DNA of 64,000 nt from Allobosea sp. BH3 (GTDB taxonomy: Bacteria; Pseudomonadota; Alphaproteobacteria; Rhizobiales; Beijerinckiaceae): positions 310,001 to 374,000 of the forward strand of contig NZ_JAIMCA010000005.1 of NCBI RefSeq assembly GCF_025499465.1. The letters are read 5' to 3'. The notes below the pieces were generated by a model that saw only the letters and a list, made by a program, of their open reading frames with translations, searched no databases and was not told the DNA's origin. This document shows positions 53,867 through 63,580 of the stretch, piece after piece; positions within the stretch are counted from its first letter, which is position 1, and the number at the start of each line of letters is the position of its first letter. Both the position numbers and the translations under genes were made by a program.

Positions 53867-54940
53867 ATGCCGACACGCCGCCTCATCCTCAAGACGGGCC
53901 TCGCGACCATCGCCATGCCGGCGGTGCTCCGTAGTCAAGGCGCCGGCGCGCAGGGCCTCTCGGGGCAGATTACGCTGATGTCCTACACCGGCATTTTCCA
54001 GGACAACTACACCAAGGCGGTTGTGGAGCCGTTCCTCGCTGCGAATCCCGGCGTGAAGGTGAACTACGCGCCGGGCGGCACCTCGGCGCAGATGGTCGGC
54101 TCGGTGCGCGCGCAGAAGGCCGATCCGCAGATCGACGTCGTCATCATGGACGTCACCACCTCCAGCATCGGCAATATCGAAGGGCTGTTTGAGAAACTGA
54201 CGCTGGCCGAGTTCCCGGTGCTCGACGAATTGCTGCCCGAGGCCCGCGCGGCCGGTGGCGAGTTCGGCCCGGCCGTGACCTTCGACCATCTCGTGCTGGT
54301 CTATGACACCCAGAACCTGAAGCCGCCGCTGACCAAGCTCGCCGATCTCTGGCGCCCGGACCTCAAGGGGCAGATCGCAGTCTCGGCCCCGCCGAACATC
54401 CAGGGGCTGGCACTCACCGCCATGGTGGAGAAGATGGAGGGCGGCGACTACCGCAAGTCGATCGACGCCGCGATGAAGAAGCTCAAGGAGCTGGCGCCCT
54501 CGATCAACACCTTCGAGCCGAATCCGGACGGCTATTCGCTGATCCTCAACGGCGTCGTGAAGGTCGCGACCGGCTGGAACGCCCGCTCGCAGCTCTATGG
54601 CGACCAGTCCAGCGGCAAGATCGGCACGCTGCTGCCGCCCGAGGGCTCGGTCTTCCAGATCAACACCATCAACCTGACGGCCGGCTCGAAGAACCGCGCC
54701 GCGGCCGCCGCCTTCGTGAAATACGCACTCTCGCAACAGGCGCAGAAGGCCTTTACCGAGCGGATGTTCTACGCCCCGGTCAACGCCAAGGCGCAGATCG
54801 ACCCGAAGGCGGTGGCGCGTACGGCGGCGGCGCCCGAGAGCCGCGCCAACATGATCCCGGTCGACTGGAACGACATCCTCAAGGTGCGTGATCAGTGGAA
54901 CAATCGCTGGCGGCGCGAGGTCATCGCGGCAGCGCGGTGA
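53867..54940 (+). CDS. ABC transporter substrate-binding protein (PotD/AfuA-like)
   Basis: A 357-residue periplasmic binding protein. The N-terminus PTRRLILKTG is a Tat-like signal with cleavage near GAGAQG. The body (ITLMSYTGIFQDNYTKAVVEPF, DVVIMDVTTSSIG, VTFDHLVLVYDT) is of the family 1/polyamine-type clan. AGGAGG stands before the ATG. It heads a four-gene importer set with its own ATPase and two permeases. Ligand unknown. Confidence 0.9.
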   Translation: MPTRRLILKTGLATIAMPAVLRSQGAGAQGLSGQITLMSYTGIFQDNYTKAVVEPFLAANPGVKVNYAPGGTSAQMVGSVRAQKADPQIDVVIMDVTTSSIGNIEGLFEKLTLAEFPVLDELLPEARAAGGEFGPAVTFDHLVLVYDTQNLKPPLTKLADLWRPDLKGQIAVSAPPNIQGLALTAMVEKMEGGDYRKSIDAAMKKLKELAPSINTFEPNPDGYSLILNGVVKVATGWNARSQLYGDQSSGKIGTLLPPEGSVFQINTINLTAGSKNRAAAAAFVKYALSQQAQKAFTERMFYAPVNAKAQIDPKAVARTAAAPESRANMIPVDWNDILKVRDQWNNRWRREVIAAAR

Positions 54941-54961
54941 GGGGGCTCGCTCACAGGCGTC

Positions 54962-55046
54962 ATGCTCGCCCTTATGGCGAGCATCCACGCCCTGAACGGC
55001 GCCCTCGACGAAGGAAGACGTGGATGGTCGGGACAAGCCCGACCAT
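54962..55046. repeat. Two perfect 9-bp repeat hairpins between binding-protein and ATPase genes
   Basis: ATGCTCGCC (54962-54970) pairs with GGCGAGCAT (54976-54984), and ATGGTCGGG (55024-55032) pairs with CCCGACCAT (55038-55046), then GACG. The second matches the family at 5207-5229. Like the element at 30133-30265, it lies just after a binding-protein gene. Confidence 0.65.
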
Positions 55047-55073
55047 GACGACAGAGCCCAAAGGCCCTCGGTC

Positions 55074-56129
55074 ATGAGCTATCTCGAACTCTCCGGCCTG
55101 CAGAAGCGCTATGGTAGCGCGGTGGCCGTCGATGACGTCTCGCTCTCGGTGGCGAAGGGCGAGGCCGTCGCCCTGCTCGGGCCCTCCGGCTGCGGCAAGA
55201 CGACAACGCTGAGGATGCTCGCCGGGCTGATCGAGCCGAACCAGGGCATGATCCGCGTCGACGGCAGCGAGATTACCCGGCTTCCCGCGCATAAGCGGAA
55301 CATGGGCTATGTCTTTCAGTCCTATGCGCTGTTCCCGCACATGTCGGTGGCGCGCAATGTCGCCTTCGGGCTCGAGGAGCGGGGACGGCCGAAGGCGGAG
55401 ATCGCCCGGCAGGTCGAGGAGGCGCTCGCCATGGTGCGGCTTGAGGGGCTCGCCCAGCGACGCCCGCGCGAGCTCTCAGGCGGCCAGCAGCAGCGCGTTG
55501 CGCTCGCCCGCGCGCTGGTCATCCACCCTTCCGTGCTCCTGCTCGACGAATCCCTTTCCAATCTCGACGCCAAGCTGCGCGACACGATGCGTCACGAGAT
55601 CCGCTCGATCCAGCGTTCGCTCGGCATCACCACGCTGTTCGTCACCCATGATCAGGTCGAGGCGCTGACGATGTGCGATCGCATCGCCGTGATGCATCGC
55701 GGCCGGATCGCGCAGATCGGCTCGCCCGAAGATATCTACGAGCGCCCGGCCACACGCTTCGTGGCCGAGTTCGTCGGCCGCGCGAACGCGCTGCCGGCCG
55801 AGCGCGGCAGCGACGGCAGGGTCACGCTTTGGGGCGCCGCCCAGCCGGTGACGGCACCAGTGGAGCAGGCCTTCGACATCTTCGTGCGGCCGCAGCGCAT
55901 GCGCATCCTCCCGCTCTCGGAGCCGGCGGGCGACGCGACCGCACGCGTGACGGGCAAGGTGCTGCGCAACGTCTTCGTCGGTGACCATGTCGAGGTGCTG
56001 GTCGAGGGCGCGGGGGGCCAACTCACGGTCGAGATGGCGTCCGGCAGCCCTGTTCCGCCGGAAGGGTCGGAGGTCGCGGTCGTCTGGCGGGCGCAGGACA
56101 GCCTGCCCTTCGCCCGCGAAGCAGCATGA
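55074..56129 (+). CDS. ABC transporter ATP-binding protein (PotA-like)
   Basis: A 351-residue ATPase: Walker A GPSGCGKTT (36-44), signature LSGGQQQR, Walker B VLLLDESLSNLD (Ser where Pro is usual), switch His in VTHDQVEA, C-terminal TOBE domain. The ATG at 55074 is chosen because the upstream frame runs through repeat DNA. It overlaps the permease start by ATGA. Confidence 0.95.
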   Translation: MSYLELSGLQKRYGSAVAVDDVSLSVAKGEAVALLGPSGCGKTTTLRMLAGLIEPNQGMIRVDGSEITRLPAHKRNMGYVFQSYALFPHMSVARNVAFGLEERGRPKAEIARQVEEALAMVRLEGLAQRRPRELSGGQQQRVALARALVIHPSVLLLDESLSNLDAKLRDTMRHEIRSIQRSLGITTLFVTHDQVEALTMCDRIAVMHRGRIAQIGSPEDIYERPATRFVAEFVGRANALPAERGSDGRVTLWGAAQPVTAPVEQAFDIFVRPQRMRILPLSEPAGDATARVTGKVLRNVFVGDHVEVLVEGAGGQLTVEMASGSPVPPEGSEVAVVWRAQDSLPFAREAA

Positions 56130-56968
56130 CCGCCTCGGCGCGCCTCCCGCTGCTGCTGATCCCGGCGGCTTTGTTCGTCCTGGCCATCTACGCCTGGCCG
56201 ACGCTGCTGCTGATGCGGAACGCCTTCAACGAGGTCGGCCCCACCGGCGCGATGGTCGAGGCGTGGTCGCTGAAGACCGCTGCCGACACCTTCGCGGACG
56301 GCTTCACCTTCGAGCTGACGCTGAACTCGATCTGGCTCTCGCTCAGCGCCACCGCGATCGCGCTCGCGCTGTCCTATCCGCTCTCTCTGTTCCTGTTCCG
56401 CACCGACTCGCGCTGGAAAGGGCTGCTCGCGGTGATCGCGATCATGCCGATGCTGATCTCCAGCGTCGTGCGCGTCTTCGGCTGGCTCGCCATCCTTGGA
56501 GACCGCGGCTTGGTCAACGGGCTGCTGCAATCGCTCGGATTGATCTCGGCGCCGCTCAAGCTCGTCTTCAACTGGACCGGCGTCACGATCGGCCTCGCCG
56601 AAAGCATCATGCCCTATATGATTCTGGCGCTGCTCGCCGGCTTCGGCCAGCTTGACCGCACGCTGGAGGAAGCCTCGCGCTCGCTCGGCGCCTCGCCCTT
56701 CCGCACCTTCATGCGCGTGACGCTGCCACTCAGCCTGCCGGCGATCGCGCTCGCGGCGGGGCTCGGCTTCGTGCTCTCGATGTCGGCCTATATCACGCCA
56801 AAGCTGCTCGGCGGCGGGCGCGTCTTCGTGCTGGCGACAGAGATATTCGAGCAGGCGACGACCAACACCAATTGGCCGGTGGCGGCGGTGCTGGCGATCT
56901 ACACGCTCGTTCTGCTGCTGGCGCTGCTCGCGCTTTCCAACGTCGTCGCGAAGGGGCTGAAGCGATGA
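56126..56968 (+). CDS. ABC transporter permease (PotB-like)
   Basis: A 280-residue permease with about six hydrophobic segments and the ATPase-contact loop LEEASRSLGASPFRTFMRVTLPLSLPAI. It starts within the ATPase stop (ATGA) and overlaps the next permease in the same way, so the three genes are tightly coupled. Confidence 0.93.
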   Translation: MTASARLPLLLIPAALFVLAIYAWPTLLLMRNAFNEVGPTGAMVEAWSLKTAADTFADGFTFELTLNSIWLSLSATAIALALSYPLSLFLFRTDSRWKGLLAVIAIMPMLISSVVRVFGWLAILGDRGLVNGLLQSLGLISAPLKLVFNWTGVTIGLAESIMPYMILALLAGFGQLDRTLEEASRSLGASPFRTFMRVTLPLSLPAIALAAGLGFVLSMSAYITPKLLGGGRVFVLATEIFEQATTNTNWPVAAVLAIYTLVLLLALLALSNVVAKGLKR

Positions 56969-57753
56969 ACGGCGCCGGCCCCGTCCTCTCCAGCCTCGCC
57001 GCGCTGGTCTATGCGCTGATTCTGGCGCCGATCGTTGTCGTCTTCGCGCTCGCCTTCTCGGCCGATAATTTCATCCTGTTCCCGCCTTCAGGCTATTCGC
57101 TGCGCTGGTTCCAGGCGCTGGCGGGGCATGCGCCGTTGCTCTCGGCGCTTGGCTTGAGCGTGCAGGTGGCGAGCGTCGTGACGCTGCTCTCGCTGGTCGT
57201 CGGCGTTCCGGCAGCGCTGGCGCTGGCCAAGGGCGAGTTCCGCGGCAAGGCTGCGCTGACCGGCTTCTTCCTGGCGCCGCTGCTGCTGCCGACCCTGATC
57301 ACGGGTCTCGCGCTGCTGCTCTTCTTCACGCCGTTGCGGCTCACCGCGACCCTGCCCGGCCTCGTGCTCGGCCACATGACGGTGACGGTGCCCTTCGTCA
57401 TCAGGATGATGACGACCGCGCTCTCCAACCTGCCGCATGACATCGAAGCGGCGGCTGCGACGCTCGGCGCCACGCCCTGGCGCGTGGTGCGACGTGTGAC
57501 GCTGCCTTTGGCTATGCCCGGCCTGATCGCCTGCGGCTGCCTGTCCTTCCTGCTCTCCTTTGACGAGACGGTGATTTCACTCTTCATCTCCGGCCCGCGC
57601 GCCTCCACCCTGCCGGTCGAGATGGTGCGCTATGTCGAAGGTCGCACCGACCCGCTGATCGCGGCGCTCTCCGTCGTGCTCATCATCGCCACCCTCATCG
57701 TCATCGTCGCGGTGGAACGCCTGGTCGGCGTCGCCCGCGCCGTCGGAAAGTAA
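56965..57753 (+). CDS. ABC transporter permease (PotC-like)
   Basis: A 262-residue permease with the contact loop IEAAAATLGATPWRVVRRVTLPLAMPGL and the typical FSFDETVISLF-like segment (LSFDETVISLFISGP). It completes the importer with the genes at 53867, 55074 and 56126. A short repeat separates it from the RraA-like gene. Confidence 0.93.
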   Translation: MNGAGPVLSSLAALVYALILAPIVVVFALAFSADNFILFPPSGYSLRWFQALAGHAPLLSALGLSVQVASVVTLLSLVVGVPAALALAKGEFRGKAALTGFFLAPLLLPTLITGLALLLFFTPLRLTATLPGLVLGHMTVTVPFVIRMMTTALSNLPHDIEAAAATLGATPWRVVRRVTLPLAMPGLIACGCLSFLLSFDETVISLFISGPRASTLPVEMVRYVEGRTDPLIAALSVVLIIATLIVIVAVERLVGVARAVGK

Positions 57754-57760
57754 TTTGCCG

Positions 57761-57806
57761 GCAGGATGTTGTCCGAAAACCGGTTCCCACTTTTCGGCGT
57801 CATGCC
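57761..57806. repeat. Palindromic repeat before the RraA-like gene
   Basis: The stretch contains CCGAAAACCGG and CACTTTTCGG words and is a copy of the GAGCAT...AAAAGTGG...CCGGTTTTCGG type repeat widespread in Hyphomicrobiales (from memory). It is related in layout to 591-636. Confidence 0.55.
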
Positions 57807-57820
57807 ATAGGAGAAGCCCC

Positions 57821-58501
57821 ATGCCCGACTACCGCATTGCCCCCATGCCGGAGCAGCTTCCGGCGGCCCTCGTCGAGAAGCTGCTCAAGGTCGAGACCGC
57901 CACAGTCGGCCATTCGCAGCACTGGGGCTTCATGGACCGCGGCATTCAGCCCTTGCTGCGCACCAAGCGCATCGCCGCAGCTGCGGTGACGCTCGCGATT
58001 CCGGGGCAGGATTCGACCCTGCTGCACCACACGCTCGGCCTGCTGCGCCCCGGCGATATCCTCGTCGTCGACCGCCTCGGCGACGACAAGCACGCCTGCT
58101 GGGGCGGCGGCGTCACCGTTGCCGCGAAGGCGGCCGGCGCGGTCGGCGGAATCGTCGACGGTCCCTGCACGGACCTGACCGAGATTCAGGACAGCGACTT
58201 CCCGATGTGGTGCCGCGGCATGTCGCCGATCACCACGCGGCTCTACAATCTCGGCGGGACGCTCAACCACCCCATTTCCTGCGGCAACGTGCCGGTGAAG
58301 GCTGGTGACGTGATCCTGGCCGACGAGTCCGGCGTGCTGGTGCTGCCGCGCGACGAGGCCGAGGCCATTGCCGATGCGGCAATAGCCCGGCAGGAGCGCG
58401 GGGAGCGCAATCAGGATCGTGTCAGGGCCGGCGAGAAGCTCGGCGACCTCTCCGGTGCGACCAAGATGGTGCTGGACGCGCTCGCCGCCGCGAAAGGTTG
58501 A
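57821..58501 (+). CDS. RraA-like protein (HMG aldolase fold) with altered catalytic motif
   Basis: The 226-residue product has the RraA/4-hydroxy-4-methyl-2-oxoglutarate aldolase fold: LLRPGDILVVDRLGD, WGGGVTVAAKAAGAVGGIVDGP, FPMWCRGMSPI and the C-terminal GDVILADESGVLVLPRDEA. In aldolases the DGxxRD motif has a catalytic Arg; here it reads DGPCTD, with Thr in its place, so aldolase activity is doubtful. AGGAGA stands before the ATG at 57821. It follows the importer genes and precedes a 2-hydroxyacid dehydrogenase, suggesting keto- or hydroxy-acid metabolism. Confidence 0.85.
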   Translation: MPDYRIAPMPEQLPAALVEKLLKVETATVGHSQHWGFMDRGIQPLLRTKRIAAAAVTLAIPGQDSTLLHHTLGLLRPGDILVVDRLGDDKHACWGGGVTVAAKAAGAVGGIVDGPCTDLTEIQDSDFPMWCRGMSPITTRLYNLGGTLNHPISCGNVPVKAGDVILADESGVLVLPRDEAEAIADAAIARQERGERNQDRVRAGEKLGDLSGATKMVLDALAAAKG

Positions 58502-58638
58502 GGGCGAAACCCCTGGCACGATCGATCCCTCTACGCAGACATCGCCGGCGGCATGAGCTTCGCATTCGATGCGAATAGCACGCCGGCCGGCATGCCCTTC
58601 ATCACCCGACACTCCTTCCGAAACCCGGACACCATCCT

Positions 58639-59604
58639 ATGACCGAGACCATCGTCCTGCTCGACATGACCGCGCCCGAACGGGCCGACAAGCTGCGTGC
58701 CTTCCTGCCGCCGGGCTTCGTGCTGACGCACGGCACGGCGCGCGGCGACGAGCACATGAAGCAGATCATCGCGGAGGCCGACTATGCCATTTCCGGCCAG
58801 GTCGCCGTTTCGGGCGACGTGCTGCGCGCGGCGAAGAAGCTGAAGCTCCTGCACAAATGGGGGGTCGGCTACGACAATCTCGACATCGCCACGGCGAAGG
58901 AGCTTGGGATCAGGGTGGCGCGCACCACCGGCTCCAATGCCGTGCCCGTTGCCGAATTCGCGATCGGCCTGATGTTCTCGTCGCTGCGCTTCCTGGCCCA
59001 TGGCCATGCCGAGCTGAAGAAGGGCAAGTGGATCACCGGCAACATCCCGGGCGAGACCTTCATGCTCTCGGGAAAGACGGTCGGCATCGTCGGCTTCGGC
59101 GCCATCGGCAAGAACGTCGCGCGGATGCTCAAGGGTTTCGGCTGCACTATCCTCTACAACAAGCGCCAGCCCCTGCCCGCCGACGAGGAGGCGGTGCTGG
59201 GCGTGTCCTACGCCACGATTCCTGAGCTGCTGGAGCGCGCAGACATCGTCTCGTTGCATTGCCCGATGACGCCCGAGACCGCGAACCTGATCGATGCCGC
59301 TGCCTTCCGCGCGATGAAGAAGAGCGCCATTCTGGTGAACGTCGCGCGCGGCGGCGTGGTCGATGAGGTGGCGCTCGTCGAGGCGTTGCGCGCGAAGGAG
59401 ATCGCCGGCGCGGCGATGGACGTGTTCTCGGTCGAGCCGCTGCCGGCGGACAGCGAATTGCTGACCCTCGACAATCTGGTGGTGACGCCGCACCTGGCCG
59501 CGATGGCCTCCGATAATTTCGCGCCGACCGTGAAGCGGATGTTCGACAACATCCTGCTCTGCTCGCGCGGCGAAGCCGTTCCCGAGCGCGACATCGTCGT
59601 CTGA
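58639..59604 (+). CDS. D-isomer specific 2-hydroxyacid dehydrogenase
   Basis: A 321-residue dehydrogenase: HKWGVGYDNLDI, the NAD-binding GIVGFGAIGKNVARMLKGFG, catalytic Arg in VNVARGGVVDEVALVEAL, Glu in DVFSVEPLP, and His in VTPHLAAM. The first domain has the usual SGDVLRAAKKLKLLHK. The substrate is likely a 2-keto acid such as hydroxypyruvate or phosphoglycerate-like; not decided. It is the last gene of this catabolic block, and a 9-bp hairpin follows. Confidence 0.92.
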   Translation: MTETIVLLDMTAPERADKLRAFLPPGFVLTHGTARGDEHMKQIIAEADYAISGQVAVSGDVLRAAKKLKLLHKWGVGYDNLDIATAKELGIRVARTTGSNAVPVAEFAIGLMFSSLRFLAHGHAELKKGKWITGNIPGETFMLSGKTVGIVGFGAIGKNVARMLKGFGCTILYNKRQPLPADEEAVLGVSYATIPELLERADIVSLHCPMTPETANLIDAAAFRAMKKSAILVNVARGGVVDEVALVEALRAKEIAGAAMDVFSVEPLPADSELLTLDNLVVTPHLAAMASDNFAPTVKRMFDNILLCSRGEAVPERDIVV

Positions 59605-59616
59605 GATTATTTGGGA

Positions 59617-59644
59617 ATCGGCCGCTGCATCATGCGCGGCCGAT
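59617..59644 (+). terminator. Hairpin after the 2-hydroxyacid dehydrogenase gene
   Basis: ATCGGCCGC (59617-59625) and GCGGCCGAT (59636-59644) form a perfect 9-bp stem with a 10-base loop, 12 bases after the stop. CCTTCC follows, so it is only partly like an intrinsic terminator. Confidence 0.5.
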
Positions 59645-59715
59645 CCTTCCGCAGGTCGCGGATGCCTCGTTGAGAACGGGGGTTTACGGCGGCCCCTGCC
59701 AATGCCAGTTTGATC

Positions 59716-59806
59716 GCATCCGAGGGGTGCCCCGAAAGGGGCTGAGATGGCGCGTGCCGAACCCTTTGTACCTGATCCGGGTCATGCCGGCGGAGGGACT
59801 GGAACG
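59716..59806 (+). ncRNA. TPP riboswitch (THI element)
   Basis: The conserved parts appear in order: GAGGGGTGCC (59722-59731), a GAAA-capped helix, CTGAGA (59742-59747), ACCC (59761-59764), then ACCTGATCCGGGT (59770-59782) and the ATGCCGGCGGAGGGA end (59784-59798). These match the thiamine pyrophosphate aptamer. It lies 93 bases before thiC, the usual target. Confidence 0.92.
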
Positions 59807-59862
59807 CGGCACGCTCGTCGGGGCGAATCCGCAATACAGCGACTGAACCGTCTCGACATCCC

Positions 59863-61788
<1,926 letters not shown>

Positions 61789-61794
61789 CGCTCG

Positions 61795-61868
61795 CATCGG
61801 ATGAATCCGATGCGACAACCATGCGGCTAGATCACCGTTTTCGCGCCCTATCGGACGCGCGGCGATCT
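61795..61868. repeat. Intergenic repeat related to the element at 11319-11398
   Basis: The words AATCCGATGCGACAACCATG and TATCGGACGCGCGGCGATCT match the copy after hemN in order. The first GCATCGGAT/ATCCGATGC pair (about 61796-61812) also forms a hairpin just after the thiC stop. Confidence 0.6.
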
Positions 61869-63105
61869 AGCGCAACGGGTGCAATCGCGCGGCTGGCCTC
61901 TCGAAGCTCAGCCGGCCTCCTTTGAAGCCCATGATCGGCTCGGCGATCTCGGCCAGAGCATCGCCGGGCGTCGTGGCGTCCAGAATCACCAGGTCGGCGG
62001 GATTGCCGATGGCGATGCCATAGTCGCCGAGCCGCATCAGGCGCGCCGGCATGGTGGTCACCATGTCGAGGCAGCGCTCGAAATCCTGCACGCCGCATTG
62101 AGCGACATTCGCGTAGAGGTTCGCCATGCGCAGCAGCGAGACGTCGCCGAACGGCGTGAACGGGTTGAGCACGTTGTTGGTGGCGATCGAGCAGGTCACG
62201 CCGCGCTCGACAAGGATATGAGCCGGCGCAAGACCGCGCGGAACGGCATGGTTCTCCTGCCGGCCCATGAGATAGACATCCGTCGCCGGCAGGACGGTGA
62301 GGGCGATGCCGGTATCGGAGAGCCTCTGCGCTATCGCGGCCAGGGCATCCGGCGGCACCATCGAAAGCTTGGTGACATGCCCGACCGCGACACGCCCGCC
62401 CCAGCCATGGCTTTCCGTCTGGCGGCAGACCTCGTCGAGATGCATCCAGCTCGGGTCGAGGTCGAAATCGAGGTGAAAGTCGAGATCGACATCGAAGCGG
62501 CGCGCGAGCGCGAACAGCCTCTCGATCTGGGCCGCCGGATCGGTGTCGGTGTAGGGGCAGCCGCCGAGCAGGTCCGCGCCGTCTTCCAGGGCCGCGACGA
62601 GCAACTCCTCTGTGCCGGGATCGTTGGTCAGGCCCTCCTGTGGGAAAACGCAGATCGAGAGATCAAGACCCCAGGCATAATCCGCCTTCAACGCCTTGAT
62701 GGCGGCGAAGCTCCGCAGGCCGGCGCGGGGATCGACCTCGACATGGGTCCGCATCCGGGTCGTGCCCTTGCCGATCGCCTTCTCGATGACCTTTCCGCCC
62801 CGCTGGTAGACGTCTGCCTCGGTGAAGCCCCGCTTCATCGCGGCCACGGCGGCTATGGCGCCGGCAAGGCCGCCATGGCTATGGCCGCAGCGCCCGAGCA
62901 GGCAGGCCTTGTCGAGATGGATGTGGCTGTCGACGAAGCCCGGCACGGCCAGCCTGCCGCCGGCATCGATGTCGGGCGCGTCGCACTGGATCCGGGGGGC
63001 GATGGCCGCGATCTTTCCGTCCTTGGCGCCGATGTCCAGTGGCTCGCGGTGTCCGGCAATCGTGACCCTACGGAAGACAAGATCGAGGGCGTGGTCGGTC
63101 GGCAT
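61867..63105 (-). CDS. Cytosine deaminase-like amidohydrolase with Asp-to-Asn change
   Basis: A 412-residue amidohydrolase: metal motif HIH at 61-63 in FVDSHIHLDKACLLGR, the conserved Glu/His region near LDFHLDFDLDPSWMHLDEV, the His in VAVGHVTKLS, and a C-terminal GNPADLVILDA. This resembles cytosine deaminase and N-isopropylammelide hydrolase types. The usual metal/base Asp (as in TDN or HDD motifs) appears as Asn in IATNNVLNPFTPFG (codon at 62176-62178), so chemistry may differ. The Met at 63105 is preferred to one 15 codons earlier; neither has a good ribosome site. Confidence 0.85.
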   Translation of the reverse strand: MPTDHALDLVFRRVTIAGHREPLDIGAKDGKIAAIAPRIQCDAPDIDAGGRLAVPGFVDSHIHLDKACLLGRCGHSHGGLAGAIAAVAAMKRGFTEADVYQRGGKVIEKAIGKGTTRMRTHVEVDPRAGLRSFAAIKALKADYAWGLDLSICVFPQEGLTNDPGTEELLVAALEDGADLLGGCPYTDTDPAAQIERLFALARRFDVDLDFHLDFDLDPSWMHLDEVCRQTESHGWGGRVAVGHVTKLSMVPPDALAAIAQRLSDTGIALTVLPATDVYLMGRQENHAVPRGLAPAHILVERGVTCSIATNNVLNPFTPFGDVSLLRMANLYANVAQCGVQDFERCLDMVTTMPARLMRLGDYGIAIGNPADLVILDATTPGDALAEIAEPIMGFKGGRLSFERPAARLHPLR

Positions 63106-63580
63106 GCTGCTGCTTATCGATTGGCATTCAATTGAGCAGAAAACGCGCAAGCACGTTATGTGCCGCGGCGCCGCCCGGTTGCTCGGGAAGCTCTGCCCGG
63201 GAGATCCTGTCGGCGGCCATGATCCTTCGTGGGTGCATCGTCGGGCGCATGAATCGCGGGCTGGCCTCTGGAAACGGAGCGTTCCCGTTCCCGGCCGCTA
63301 TGCGGTGCCTATGGTCGCCTGAACGCCCGAAGCGGCCGAGGACTGCCCATATGAGCTTAGGCTCATCGTCTTGCGGGATGAGCAAGGCAGTTTGCGCCAG
63401 GTCAAATCTGCGGCTTCCTGACCATTGCGCTGGCTCGGGATCGGTTCTATCGGAGCGAAGGGTACCGTGCCGGCCTTGTGGCGCGGTTTGCCGGGAGGGC
63501 TCGACTGCTGGCGCGGGCGAGCCTCATTCCTACTCTGGATGGCTCGATTCGGCATTCGCCGGCGCAAGGGAATAGACGAA
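63106..63580. other. Intergenic stretch, 475 bases, no gene supported
   Basis: Both strands hold open frames, but none has a good ribosome site or a recognisable protein. The notable item is a palindrome, ATGAGC (63351-63356) TTAG GCTCAT (63361-63366), a possible operator for one of the two divergent genes. Confidence 0.55.

Noticed and set aside
52838..55075. A 745-codon open frame antisense to the creatininase-family and binding-protein genes
   Set aside because: It spans two clear genes and their terminator on the plus strand, and its sequence is low-complexity Arg/Asp/Ala.
61879..63135. A 418-codon open frame antisense to the amidohydrolase gene
   Set aside because: The minus-strand gene has HIH and other amidohydrolase motifs; the plus-strand frame has none.
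63106..63580. A gene in the 475-base gap before the HemC-like gene
   Set aside because: Open frames exist on both strands, but none has a ribosome site, known motif or sensible composition.
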